This document shows positions 1-12,100 of a DNA stretch of 64,000 bases, piece after piece; positions within the stretch are counted from its first letter, which is position 1; every line of letters starts with the position of its first letter. The stretch is taken from the NCBI RefSeq assembly GCF_947179165.1, contig NC_077248.1, forward strand, positions 52,809,732 to 52,873,731. The letters are read 5' to 3'. Made by a program: the position numbers and the translations under genes. The notes below the pieces were generated by a model. The model saw only the letters and a list, made by a program, of their open reading frames with translations, was not told the origin of the DNA and searched no databases. Origin of the DNA: Solanum dulcamara. Its lineage: Eukaryota; Streptophyta; Magnoliopsida; Solanales; Solanaceae.

Positions 1-1670
1 GTAGGACTCCGTCAACTTTAATGTTCTATAACTTTAACATTATTGGCTAATTATGGATCCACTAGCCTAAATAGCCTACAAGGGCTCCTATGTTGGCACA
101 TAGTTAATGCATCATGAGACTTTACTTAAGGACCCCTTAGGTCGAGTCCCCATCTAATGCTACATTCGGTGCTAGGTCAATCCCACAGAATAATATTTAA
201 ATATTATAATAACATAAGCATTGTATAACTTTAGACATCAAATCATTTTCGGTGGAATAACTCATTAAATATTTCATTTGATTCAACTATATGAGAATTA
301 TACTTTCACGTTGAATCCATTCTTTGGCTAAAATCCCTATCATCATCATTCAATCATTTCTCAAGACTCTCTTAATCATAGGCATTTGCTTCATAAACTT
401 TCAATTCAACTTCATTTCACTTTACTTTAATCATGAGGAAAACTAGGTGGATTTTCTTCATAAAACCTTTAAATGTATTTTGAAGAATTATTGCAAGCAA
501 GAGAGTGATGAAATGCATCAATTTAAAACATCTCAAAATAATCCATCATTCATAGTTAAAACTCTCCTTCAAGCCTTCATAGAGGCACATTAACAAATCA
601 TTCAATTCATGCAATTGAGAGTCAAAATACATTAATATAGGTAAATAAAATCAAAATACACCATAATCTATGCATTTAAAATCATAATATAAAAGCCCAT
701 GAAGATTCACCCTTAAAATTTCAATATAAATTTTGAAAAGAACTTTTGGACTCAATGGGTGGAAGGTCACATCCCTTGAGGAGTCAACTCTTGAGTGAAA
801 AACTTGAAAGAAAATGGAGACTTGATCTTCTTGGAAATGGAGGAAGAAGGAGACTTTGAGAGCACTTGGGAGGTTAGGGATTTTTGTTCTTAGAGTGTGA
901 GTGAGAGTGAAAAGAGTGAAGGAGACTTAGAGGCCTCTTTAATAGGTGAAATACACCAACAAAACAACCTCACTTTTGGTTGTAACACAAGAGAAGACTA
1001 AAATGCCCTTAAAATCAAGAAAATAGGCTAAAACTCTGCTGGCGCTAGAGTGGCGCATCGCGCCACTGTAGCGCCAAGCAAAAATGGGGTTAAAAACCCT
1101 GCAACCTAATAGTGGTGCATCGCGCTAGAGATCAAACTACTGAGGCTGTTTTATGGCGCGTCACGCCCTTACAGCGCCAAGCCCAAGTTTTTTGGGTTCT
1201 GGGAAATAGGCTTGAAAACCCTGCAGGCCTTATAGTGGCGCGTCGCGCCACTGGAGCACCAGGCCTAAAATCCTGCAGTGGTCGCCCAAGCCTGAAATCC
1301 CTGTAGTACTAGTACATAGTAAAATGGTCATAACTTTTGACTCCGAACTCCAAAAATTGCAATCTTGTTGTCGTTGGAAAGAAGACTCAAACAGATTTAA
1401 TTTGGTAGGTTATGGGACCCCCAATTAGTCATATTCTAGGAGATATAGTCGTTTGAAGTTGAACCTTATACGAACTCATCCGAAAACTTAATCGATTGGA
1501 ATTCTTTGGACTTGGCTTGGTGTTAGAGATCCCTTATGACCCCCAAGCACACTTCAAATACTTAGGAATTGATCCTAACTCATATATGAAATTATAAGTC
1601 ATCGGGTTCAAGCCTATACGCCTATGAAGAATGGTTCAGGTCTTGACATAAAAATTTTCAAGGCACTACA
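1..1670 (-). repeat. 3' LTR of element 1, cut by the window edge
   Basis: It matches 7355-9111 almost throughout, with scattered substitutions and small indels (about 4 differences in the first 60 bases, by eye). On the minus strand it begins TGTAGTGCCTTG, with its plus-strand end at 1670. The missing part would lie left of base 1. About 1030-1275 holds a cluster of GC-rich self-complementary motifs, including an inverted repeat at 1234-1252 with 9-base arms and a one-base centre. No coding content. Confidence 0.93.
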
Positions 1671-1684
1671 ATATCTCTCCCTTG
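1671..1684 (-). other. Polypurine tract of element 1
   Basis: On the minus strand this reads CAAGGGAGAGATAT and abuts the first base of the 3' LTR (TGTAGTG). A purine-rich tract next to the 3' LTR primes plus-strand DNA synthesis in Ty3/gypsy elements. Element E has the same arrangement, with a related tract at 54939-54951. Confidence 0.8.
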
Positions 1685-1913
1685 GAAACATTCGTCTTGG
1701 AATGAGATTCATTAGCATAGAGGGGGACGTGTCACGAGGACTAGTAGCCCAACATATATACAATGAAACTTGAAATGCATCAAACATGAAATCATTAAAT
1801 TTAAGCATAAAACATAACTTTAAATTTAAACTTCATGAACACGCATGCATATGAGGACTTAAAAGAACCGTAAGATAGGAGTCTTAAACATTGAGTGTGA
1901 GTGACTTAGTACC

Positions 1914-2276
1914 TTAGACTTGAGTAGAATGGAAAAGGTGAGGATAACGTTTCATTATATCCATTTCTGTTTCCCATGTAACGCTTTCAACTTGTTGATT
2001 CCTCCAAAGGACTTTAACATATGCAACCTCTTTGTACCTCAACCTCTTAATTTGCCGATCCAAAATTTCAACCGGGACCTCTTCATAGGTCAAGTTTTCG
2101 TCAACATTCGCTACTTCCAAAGGAACAATAGAATTAGGATCACCCACATATTTTCTCAACATAGACACATGGAACACTGGGTGAACCATAGCCATTTCCA
2201 ATGGTAACTCTAACTCATAAGCAACTTTGCCAACACGTCTTAAGATTTTATACGGCCCTACATACCTAGGGCTCAA
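1914..2276 (-). pseudogene. Integrase C-terminus plus chromodomain, element 1
   Basis: This 120-codon open stretch begins MSPRYVGPYKILRRVG, the conserved plant Ty3/gypsy integrase C-terminal module (GPYxIxxRVGxVAYxLxLP, then HPVFHVSMLRKY). It ends with a chromodomain-like segment in which VTWETEMDIMKRYPHLF is the recognisable part. In chromoviruses this domain is thought to steer integration towards particular chromatin; here that is inferred from family only. It lies in a different frame from the integrase core at 2483-2833, so a frameshift separates them near 2280-2480. It ends at its own stop about 240 bases before the polypurine tract. Confidence 0.88.
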
Positions 2277-2482
2277 TTTTCCTTTCTTACCAAATCAAAC
2301 CACACCCTTCATGGGTGAAACCTTCAAATACACCCAATCATCCACATTAAACTCAAGATCCCTTCTTCTAGTGTCGGAATATGATTTTTGACGACTTTGA
2401 GCCGTCTTCAACCTTTCTCTAATGAGCTTCACCTTCTATAAAGCATCAAGTACCAAATTAGGGCCCAACAAGGTCATCTCAC

Positions 2483-3190
2483 CTACTTCGAACCAACCAA
2501 TCGGAGATCTACATCGTCTTCCATACAAAGCCTCAAATGGCGCCATCTCAATACTTGAGTGGTAACTATTATTATAGGCAAATCGATGAGCGGTAGATGA
2601 TCATCCCAATTTCCTTTAAACTCCAACACACAAGCCCTTAACATATCCTCTAGTGTTTGAATTATCCTTTCGGCTTGTCCATCGGTTTGAGGATGGAATG
2701 CGGTGCTCAACTTTACCTTAGTACCGAGGCCCTTTTGAAATGATCTCCAAAAGTGAGAAGTGAATTGGGTACCACGATCCGAAATAATAGACAACGGCAC
2801 ACCATGCAACCTTACCAACTCCCAAATATACAACTTGGCATAGTCTTCGGCACTTTAGGAAGTTTTAACTAGTAGAAAGTGAGACGACTTAGTCATTCTA
2901 TCAACAATTACCCAAATTGAATCATGACGCCTCCGTATATGAGGCAAACCCACTACAAAATCCATATTCACATCCTCCCACTTCCAAGTAGGAATTTCGA
3001 TGTCTTGGGCTAAGCCACCCGGCCTTTGATGTTCGGCCTTCACTTGTTGGCAATTCAGACATTCAGACACGAACCTTGCTATATCCTTCTTCATTCCACC
3101 CCACCAGTAGAACTCTTTTAAGTCTCGGTACATTTTCGTTGAACCGGGATAAATGGAGTATAAAAAATTGTGGGCCTCCTTCAAAATCAA
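2483..3190 (-). pseudogene. Integrase, zinc-binding and catalytic core, element 1
   Basis: Two open stretches in one frame (2855-3190 and 2483-2833) are separated by a stop. The first holds the N-terminal zinc-binding region: the first His is in EAHNF, the second His is replaced by Tyr (SIYPGS), and the Cys pair is CLNC. It continues to NMDFVVGLP, which carries the first catalytic Asp, and VDRMTKSSHF. The second carries the other two catalytic residues, Asp in SDRGTQF and Glu in GQAERIIQTLE, and WDDHLPLI, after which the frame is lost. All three D,D,E residues are visible, but the stop, the frameshift and the His-to-Tyr change make it non-functional. Confidence 0.92.
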
Positions 3191-3479
3191 GCTCCTTATG
3201 CCATCTACATCTGGAACACATAATCGACCTTAGTAGTATAGCACCCCATACCTCCTTGAGAAAAGACCCCTACCTTCTTTTACTTCACCAACTTCTTTAA
3301 TTCAACAAACGTCGGGTCAAGATCTTGAGTTGACTTAACATCCACCACCAAAGAGGATTCGGACCTGTTTTGAACAACCATGCCACCATTATCGGTACCA
3401 CACAACTTCACCCTTAATCTAGCCAACCGGTGAACATGTTTTACCAACTACCTTTTCCCTTCGTCAACATGGGCCACAC

Positions 3480-4946
3480 TCCCCATAGACACTCTACTAA
3501 GTGTATCGGCAACCACATTGGGTTTACCCGGATAATAATGCACACTCATGTCATAGTCCTTGAGGAGTTCTATCCACCTCTTTTGTCTTAGATTAAGGTC
3601 CTTTTGGGTGAACACATATTAAAGACTCTTATGATCGGTATACACATCCACATGCACCCCATAGAGGTAATGCCGCCAAACCTTCAAAGCAAAAAGAACG
3701 ACCGCCAATTCAAGATCATGGGTAGGGTAGTTATGCTCATGCAACTTCAATTGCCTAGAATCATAGGCTATGACCTTGCCACTTTGCATTAAGACACAAC
3801 CCAAACCAATTTTTGAAGTATCACAATAAACCACAAAGCCTTCTAATCCTTCTGGTAGAGTCAAAATAGGAGCGAAGGTAAGTCGATCCTTCAAGGTTTG
3901 GAAACTCTTTTCACACTCATTCGTCCATATGAATTTCGCTTTCTTTTGGGTTAGCTTTGTCATAGAAGACAGGATGAAAGAAAACCCTTCGACGAACCTT
4001 CTATAGTACCCGGCTAGACCCAAGAAGCTTCTAATGTCTGAAAGAGACAATGGTCTAGGCCAATTCTTGACTGTCTCTATTTTCTTAGGATCAACCTTGA
4101 TCCCATCACCGGACACTACGTGACCAAGAAATGCCACCTCCTTCAACCAAAATTCACACTTACTAAATTTTGCAAATAATTGTTTATCCCTCAATGTTTG
4201 AAGCATAACTCTTAAGTGATTTTTATGTTCTTCCTCACCACGAGAATAAACTAAAATATCATCAATGAAGACTACCACAAAAGTATCAAGGTAGGGCTTG
4301 AACACTCTATTCATTAGGTCCATAAACGCCGCCGGCGCATTCGTCAAACCAAAACTCATCACCACAAACTCTAAATGACCATACCTTGTTTGGAAAGCCA
4401 TTTTGGGGACATCACACTCCCTCACCTGTAGTTGGTGATAGCCGGACCGAAGGTCGATCTTGGAGAAGTGACTTGCCCTTGCAATTGATCAAACAAGTCA
4501 TCTATTCTAGAGAGTGGGTATTTGTTCTTAATGGTCATCTTATTTAATTGCTGGTAGTCTATGCATATACGAAGAGACCCATCCTTCTTTCTCATAAATA
4601 ACACAGGAGCACCCCATGGGGAAGTACTTGGTCTTATGAACCCCTTTTCTAACAAGTCCTCTAATTGTTCTTTCAACTCTTTCAATTCTGCCGGGGCCAT
4701 CCGATATAGAGGAATAGAGATAGGTTGGGTATCAGGGAGGAGATCAATACCAAAATCAACTTCCCTTTTAGGAGAAACATCGGGAAAGTCATCGGGAAAG
4801 ACATCGGGGAACTCATTGACTATGGGAACCGACTCAAGAGGAGGAATTTCAGAGTCGACATTCCTAACCCTCAATATATGGTACATACAACCCCTAGAAA
4901 TCAATTTTTGGGCCTTAATATAAGAAATGAACTTACCCTTTACCAC
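3480..4946 (-). pseudogene. Reverse transcriptase and RNase H, element 1
   Basis: 4422-4946 holds the protease-RT linker and the N-terminal part of RT ([23 protein letters not shown], then [27 protein letters not shown]). The frame shifts near 4455-4475 and continues in 3619-4425, which has [20 protein letters not shown] and the catalytic [10 protein letters not shown] (F-x-D-D), then the thumb. RNase H follows with [15 protein letters not shown] and TDHKSL; a stop at 3619 interrupts it, and recognisable tail sequence (LNLRQ...[14 protein letters not shown]...DTLSR) continues in the same frame to about 3480. This enzyme copies element RNA to DNA in virus-like particles. From 3191 to 3480 only a broken linker to integrase is present. 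Confidence 0.93.
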
Positions 4947-5356
4947 TGAATCACGACTCTCCCATTCAATAACGGACTCATTGGGAAATTGGAACTTGAC
5001 CGATGAGTTCTATAATATATGGAAGCATAAGATGCATGTAACCAATCTATCCCAAGGATGACATCGAAATCTACCATGTCAAGCTCAATGAGGTCACAAG
5101 GAATAACTTTATGCAAGATAAACACAGGACTACCCCTATAGACTTTTCTAGCAATAAATAACTCACCCACGGGGGTAAACACCAAATATGGATCTAATAA
5201 TATTTCGGGTGACACATCAAACCTATTTGCTAAGAATGGGGTAACAAATGACATGTTCGCACGGGGATCCAACAATTCATATACATAAAAATTAAAGACC
5301 TTTAACATACCAGTAACAACATTTGGGGCTACCTCAACTTCTTGCCTCCCTTGCAA
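4940..5356 (-). pseudogene. Retropepsin-like protease, element 1
   Basis: An open stretch in the gag frame. The aspartic protease active-site region reads LLDPRANMSFVTP, where D-[ST/P]-G-A is expected, so the Asp remains but the Gly after it is Arg. A downstream segment DMVDFDVILGIDWLHASYASI is the usual second conserved block of plant Ty3/gypsy proteases. Past about 5010 the frame is wrong ([10 protein letters not shown]...), and the correct continuation is in the frame that opens at 4946, so a small indel lies there. The domain normally cuts the gag-pol polyprotein. Confidence 0.85.
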
Positions 5357-6502
5357 TGCATAGAAACGGTTGGTGCATTGGCCACCTCCTTGAACAGGTT
5401 GTCCATGAGAAACTTAGCCTTGAGGCCTACCACCACCACCACCACTTCTACAATCCCGAGCATAATGACCCGGCTTGCTGCATTTGAAGCACACGTTTGA
5501 GCCCGCTAAGCACTCCCCTTTGTGGGTCTTCCCACACTTCCCACATGAGGGAAAAAATTGGGTACCAATGTTTTCTCTTGGGATCATTAAGTTAGGACCC
5601 TTGTCTTTGTTGAATTTGGGAGTGGGGGTATTTGTAGAACCTTGCCCCAAGAATCGTTGACCGCCTTGGCCCTTGCTAATGCCACCATGACCGGAACTTT
5701 AAGGGTTGAACCCTCTACCATCCACTCTAACCTTTTTGAACCCTCTAGACCTTTCCCTTAACTTCTCTTCTTCGATTTGTTCGGCATAAGTCATTAACTG
5801 GCAGATGTCCATCTCCTTGAACAACATGGCCATTTTGCACTCTTTGGACACCAAGCTTGAGATACCGGGAACAAACTTACTCATCCTTGCCGGGAAGTCG
5901 GAGACCATGAATGGAACATACTTCGACAACCTTGTAAATTTGAGGGCATATTCCCTCACACTCATGCTTCCCTATCGGAGGTTGATGAACTCTTGGACCT
6001 TGGCCTCCCTCAACTCCAATGGAAAGAAACGGTCCAAGAAAGCACCTTTGAACTCTTCCCATTCAACCGGACCAACTTTCTCACCCCTCTCCATAACCCA
6101 TTGCTCGTGCCATACTTGAGCTATATCTTTGAGTTGATAGGCTGCTAGTTCGGCCTTTTCATTTGATAGGACACCCAAGATTGCCACAATATGATACAGC
6201 TCCTTGATGAACTCCATAGGGTCCTCATCTATTTTAGAACTATCAAAATCTAGTGGATTCATCCTTTGAAACTCCCGAATCCTAATGGCCGGATTTTGCA
6301 CTTGGGGAGAGGGAACACGTTGACCCCCTTGGTTGGCCAATACTTGAGCCAGCAAGGTGATGACATTTTGGAACACGGTATGGGATACCCCTTCCTCATA
6401 ATGTGGGATATCCGGAACCAGAGGAGGTTGGTCTTCATCATCAACCCTTGCCCTTCGAGTTGGTACCCTTGCCCTTCGAGGTGGTCTTTCACGAGGCATC
6501 AT
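5357..6502 (-). pseudogene. gag (capsid and nucleocapsid), element 1
   Basis: The frame begins at the MMPRERPPRRARVP methionine at 6502, the first ATG after the primer-binding site, and runs in one frame into protease, with stops at 5972-5974, 5699-5701 and 5414-5416. The basic start is followed by the capsid core (FQRMNPLDF, EDPMEFIKELYHIV, YQLKDIAQVWHEQW, FLDRFFPLELREAKVQEFINL, then MSVREYALKFTRLSKY). The nucleocapsid has one CCHC zinc knuckle at 5450-5491 (C-F-K-C-x4-H-x4-C) after a Gly/Pro-rich linker. At two of the stops the surrounding family pattern suggests a Gln codon changed to TAG or TAA. Otherwise the frame is intact, so decay is moderate. Confidence 0.92.
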
Positions 6503-6700
6503 CTAAAGAAACACAAAATAGGTTGTTAGTTATAGGAAGGCTTAGGACACTCTGAGGCACGACATGAATTTGAAAGAAGTGAAAAACTTTCCAAAATACC
6601 TCATAGTCTCCTATTCATAATTGTGGTGCACTTCACAACCATGAACAAGACCCTATTTGACGCGGTATGTTGGACTTCGAGGACCATTTCACAACCTCGT

Positions 6701-6712
6701 GCTCTGATACCA
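6701..6712 (-). other. Primer-binding site (initiator tRNA-Met), element 1
   Basis: The minus strand reads TGGTATCAGAGC, complementary to the 3' end of plant initiator tRNA-Met. It lies four bases from the inner end of the 5' LTR. Matching or near-matching sites occur in element A (37565-37576), LTR C1 (13000-13011, one change) and element E (59916-59927, one change). Confidence 0.93.
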
Positions 6713-6716
6713 AGTT

Positions 6717-9111
6717 TATCATGACCCAAGCCTAGGGCCTAGATGTGACACAGCAAATGAGACACCCGAAGGTACCTCACCCAAGCCTACTAGCATTCAT
6801 TAAGCATTTTATTGGTAATGGTAAGCAATAATAAGCAGAAATAAAAGCATTTTTTGATTTATGTCCAAATATACCTCTACTAATAGACTTGGCGGGGGCT
6901 AAAACATGTCCCTAGCTTACCCTCAATATAAGTGTCACGAAATGCTTTAATAAAAGTCTTACTAATCTACATAACAAAAGCTTAGAATAAAAAAAATGTT
7001 GTTCCCAAAACATGGGAACTCACCACAAGCAATCTTCAAACTAATATGAGTTAGCCACATGGAGGAGATCGAGGAGCGACATTGGTTCCTACATGGTGAT
7101 ATCATGTAGGCAAAAGTATGCGTTAGTACTTTGAATGTACTAAGTAAGCGAGTATGCTTTGAAATGAAGAGCATAAGAAAGACGTGAGTAAGCAATACGC
7201 ATAAGTGAGTGCATGCATTAGGCATCATTATATGAAACTTTAAAATATTCATTTTTGTGGGAAAGTGACCTTAACCGACATTTAAGACCATGAGAGCTAT
7301 TACATGGAATCCAACATAACCCCTACATTGGTACAGAGAGTCTACTTGCCGGGTAGGACTCCGTCAACTTTAACGTTCTATAACTTTAACTTTATTGGCT
7401 AATTGTGGATCCACTAGCCTAAATAGCCTACTAGGGCTCCTATGTTGGCACATAGTTAATGCATTATGAGACTTTACTTAAGGACCCCTTAGGTCGAGTC
7501 CCCATCTACATGCTACATTCAGTGCTAGGTCAATCCCACGGAATAACATTTAAATATCATAATAACATAAGCATTGTATAACTTTAGACATCAAATCTTT
7601 TTTGGTTGAATAGCTCATTAAATATTTCATTTGATTCAACTATGTGAGAATTATCCTTTCACATTGAATCCATTCTTTGGCTAAAAGCCCTTTCATCATC
7701 ATTTAATCATTTCTCAAGACTCCCTTAATCATAGGCATTTGCTTCATAAACTTTCAATTCAACTTCATTTCACTTTACTTTAATCATGAGGAAAACTAGG
7801 TGGATTTTCTTCATAAAACCTTTAAATGTATTTTGAAGAATTATTGCAAGCAAGAGAGTGATGAAATACATCAATTTAAAACATCTCAAAATAATCCACC
7901 ATTCATAATTAAAACCCACCTTCAAGCCTTCATAGAGGCACATTAGCAAATCATTCAATTCATGCAATTGAGAGTCAAAATACATCAATATAGGTAAATA
8001 AACTCTAAATACACCATAATCTATGCATTTAAAGTCATCATATAAAAGCCCATGAAGATTCACCCTTATAATTTCAATATAAATTTTGAAAAGAACTTTT
8101 GAACTCCATGGGTGGAAGGACCCATGGATGGAAGCTCACATACCTTGAGGAGTCAACTCTTGAGTGAAAAACTTGAAAGGAAATGGAGACTTGATCTTCT
8201 TAGAGATGGAGGAAGAATGAGACTTTGAGAGTACTTGGGAGGTTAGGGCTTTTTGTTCTTAGAGTGTGAGTGAGAGTGAAAAGAGTGAAGGAGACTTAGA
8301 GGCCTCTTTAATAGGTGAAATACACCAACAAAACGACCTTACTTTTGGTTGTAACATAAGAGAAGACTAAAATGCCCTTAAAATTAGGAAAATGGGCTAA
8401 AACTCTACTGGCGCTATAGTGGCGCGTTGCGCCACTCTAGAGCCAAGAAAAAATAGGCTTAAAAATCCTGCAACCTTATAGTGGCATATTGCGCCAGAGA
8501 CTAAACTACTGAGGTTGTTTTGTGGCGCGATAGTGGCGCGTCGCACCCTTACAACGCCAAGCCCAAGTTTTCTGGGTTCTGGGAAATAGGCTTAAAAACC
8601 CTGCAGGCCTTATAGTGGCGCGTCGCGCTAGCGACCAAACTACTGAGGCTATTTTTTGGTGCTATAGTGGCGCATCACGCCACTGGAGCACCAGGCCTAA
8701 AATCCTACAGTGGTCGTCCAAGCCTGAAATCCCTGTAGTACTAGTACGTAGTAAAATGGTCATAACCTTTGACTCTGAACTCCAAAAATTGCAATCTTGG
8801 TGTCGTTGGAAAGAAGACGCAAAGTCCTTTAATTTGGTAGGTTATGGAACCCCCAATTCATCATATTATAGGAGATATAGACGTTTGAAATTGACCCTTA
8901 TATGAACTCATTCGGAAACTTAGTCGATGGGAATTCTTTGGACTTGGCTTGGTGTTAGAGATCCCTTATGACCCCTAAACACATCAAGCACACTTCAACT
9001 ACTTAGGAATTGATCCTAACTCATATATGAAATTAGAAGTCATCGGGTTCAAGCCTATACGCATATGAAGAATGGTTCAGGTCTTGATATGAAAATTTTC
9101 AAGGCACTACA
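6717..9111 (-). repeat. 5' LTR of element 1 (2395 bases)
   Basis: Complete LTR. On the minus strand it starts TGTAGTGCC at 9111 and ends at 6717, where the plus strand reads TATCATGACCC, a decayed form of the intact TGTCACGACCC at 62695. It should contain promoter, transcription start and polyadenylation signals, but I could not place them with confidence. A GC-rich self-complementary motif cluster occupies about 8405-8700, some 410-700 bases from the LTR start. The divergence from the partial copy at 1-1670 means the insertion is not recent. Confidence 0.93.
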
Positions 9112-12100
9112 GTCGAGTTTGGTTTAGAACGACCCTTCATTTATTTTCTGATGCTTCCGGTCTAATTCGAAGGCTCGTTGTGGAATTTGGATTAAAATGA
9201 CCTTTGAGTGTGACCCACTTTCAGTTGTAATGACCTCGTATAAAAATTTCAACTGCACCATTGAGTATGAAATGTTGAATTATATAGGGTAGAATATCTC
9301 GTCTAAGCGAAGAAGCCTAGGAAATCCCATGCAAAGATTATAAAAAAGATGAAATACAACAAAACTTCCTTGAGCAATGCATATAATGAAAAGAACACTT
9401 CAAGTGAGTTGAACAACTTATTACATTAGTCCTCCTAGACTTGAAAAAAAATAAGGAGAAAAATGAATGAGGACATGGAAATTTGGTAACATCATCATTG
9501 ACAATCAAATGAAACTAGAAACTTGAAATTAGTTCAACAGGCAATAATAACTATCCAAAATTTGCTATCTAGAAACATAAAACAAAAAGAACGTAATCAT
9601 AACGTGATATCAGAGAGACAATTTATCTTTGCTTTGATCAGAGGAACTTCTTATGCACAATTGATGGGCCAGACTCATAAAACGCTGCCTTGGCAATCCA
9701 CGTCTATATTAAAAATAGGACAAATATTTTAAGCATCGATCATCAATCGACTAACGAGTATATTAATTAAAAAATTAATACTTAGTTACCTGCTGGAAGG
9801 TACTAAGGGATACAAAGATGGAACCTCCTATCCAGACACTATACTTCCTTTCAGGGGGCACGACAACCTTAATCTTCATGTTGCTTGGGGCTAATGCGGT
9901 GATCTCCATGCTCATTCTGTTAACAATACTAGGAAACATAGTGGATCCACCACTAAGTACGATGTTCCCATACAGATCCTACCTGATATCAACATCACAC
10001 TTCATTATAGAGTTGTATGTTGTCTCGTGGATACAAACTGCTTCCATTCCGATTATGGAAGGCTGGAACAACACTTTCAGCATTTCTATCAAACTTGAAA
10101 GGATGATATATCACTCATTCCTAGCTCACATTAGGTGATTCAAAGGTCCAAACTCAAGAGAATTTCATGAGAGATTAATGAGCTCAAAAATGTGAGGAGA
10201 AGCTTCGAGTGAGGTAAGAAATTGAATTTAGCTACTGCTCTAGTGATTTTTGGAGTTGTATTTTGTTGAAATTGTGGAGGTTGTAACTTGATCAATTTAA
10301 ACCCAATTTAGGTAATATTTGAGTCTAGATTGTGGGGTTTTTCGCAAGGATCATCGTATTATAATTTGTTTGGATTGAAAGGGTCTCTTTTTTTCATAAT
10401 TAGATGATCAAGAAGCTGACATTTTCTTCTTTAGTTCAGATTTTTAAGAATTTTCATTGCATGCTCATTTTTCATAGTTTCCCAACCTCGAATTGTGTTA
10501 TAATATTGATTTAGGGTCAATTCTAGAATTTCAGTCGTGGGTCCCACATTTTCCATTTTAGACCCCAAAATTAGTCTATCTCTGAATTTTATAATTTTAG
10601 TGTGATAATGATCGTATTGATGATATGATTTATATTTTGTTAGTGTGGTAGAGATTGGAGGCGATTTGGAGGATAAGAGCTTCATTGTGGTGGATTTGGA
10701 GCATACGTAATCGACTTTGAGGTAGGCTACAGTCTCCCCCTTTTAACTGAACTCTATTAGATATCGTGTAGTATACCTTACATGTGACTTTGGTGAGTAT
10801 TTACCGAGATTATCATTCTTCTCACCCAATCTCGTCTTCTTGTTCTCGGGTGAGCCTTAGGCTAGAATAGTTCCATGAAATCCTTAGATTAGGTTGTAAG
10901 CTTTGGTTGTGGTTGTGACTTAGCATTTATTATCCTATTTAGGATCGATATTGATGGATTTAGGCTAGGTTTGAACCTTAGGCACCTTATCATGTGGTTT
11001 TTGCCCTCTTAGCTAGGTATAGCTTTCGGTATGGCTTATTATGGATAGGATACCCCTTTCATACTAGTGCCTGAGACCTCTGGGGCTCGTAATAGCCATA
11101 GGTTTGGTTTCGCGGTGCTGGTTGGGAGCTGAGGTGTCTTATTTTGAGGTAAGGCATCGTACCTAGAGATATTTCTCCCTTTTTATGATTTGAAGCCATG
11201 CCTTGATTATCTTACTTTTGTTTAGCGGCAGCCTTATGATGCCATCTTATCTATTATCTATTATTGGGATCGAGGCCATCTCCAAGGAGTGATTGGATCC
11301 CAGGTTATTCCCTTGACTTGTTGTGTTCTAGGGCCTGGTATTTCCTTATGGCTGTGTGTATCATGTTTGGATGCTCGTGATGGCGTGCTTGCATTGTTTG
11401 AAAATATTCACTCATTTTATGGTATAATCCCGATGTTTTATTAGTTTATAACTACTATTTTGAGAAGGATTTCTCATACTTTTTCTACTTTTAAACTGGT
11501 TTTAACGGGAGTCATACCACCTGGATACTTGGTTGCTGTTTTTGGAAACTTATGAGGTATCGGGGATTTTAAGTGGTAACGTGTGATTAGGTTTATGATT
11601 TAGGATTTGATATCCTATTGAGTAATTTGGAATCGATGATCCTCGCTAGTGACTAGTTTGGGTTTTAGCCGTTAGAGGCTTAGTCTACATGCTATCTTGA
11701 CTTGTTTATATATCTTAGAATCCTTTGAACTTGCTTTTAGGTGACTTGAACTTAAGATGCCACTTATTTGACTTGCTTCATTTTGATTGTCTGTTTGTTG
11801 TGATTTATGCTATGAACGTTTTCTTATGATATTGAAATGTTGGGCCCGAGGCTGTGCTTTTAGTACACTAGAGTCTCAGGTTAGTGATTTGGTGCCTTTG
11901 ATAGGATTTTTACTCGACTTGAGTAATATATGATTTTGACATACTACTTGTCTTGATTTACCTCGCCGATATTTAAAAACATCTTTAACAAAGAATAAAT
12001 GGTGAGATTAAGATTTTTTGTCGATGAATAAGTATAAGAAATTTAAGGAAACACCGGTGATATCTTATTTATGGCAATTCATGGTTGATGAGCTCGAGGT

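Larger units (their letters stand above)
1..9111 (-). mobile_element. Element 1: Ty3/gypsy chromodomain LTR retrotransposon, nearly complete
   Basis: Two directly repeated LTRs (1-1670 and 6717-9111) flank an internal region that reads, on the minus strand, gag, protease, reverse transcriptase, RNase H, integrase and chromodomain. That order defines Ty3/gypsy, and a chromodomain at the integrase end is typical of plant chromoviruses; the residues look Tekay/Del-like (inference). A primer-binding site and a polypurine tract sit at the expected ends. The element lies inside an LTR of another family: the bases after 9111 continue an LTR sequence also seen from about 13138. The left LTR runs off the window, so the second target duplication cannot be checked. 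The coding region has at least three in-frame stops and several frameshifts, so it is not autonomous now. Confidence 0.95.

Noticed and set aside
9818..10138. 106-codon plus-strand open frame, hydrophobic, looking like a small membrane protein
   Set aside because: It is the antisense of the actin exon; the minus strand has clear actin sequence there.
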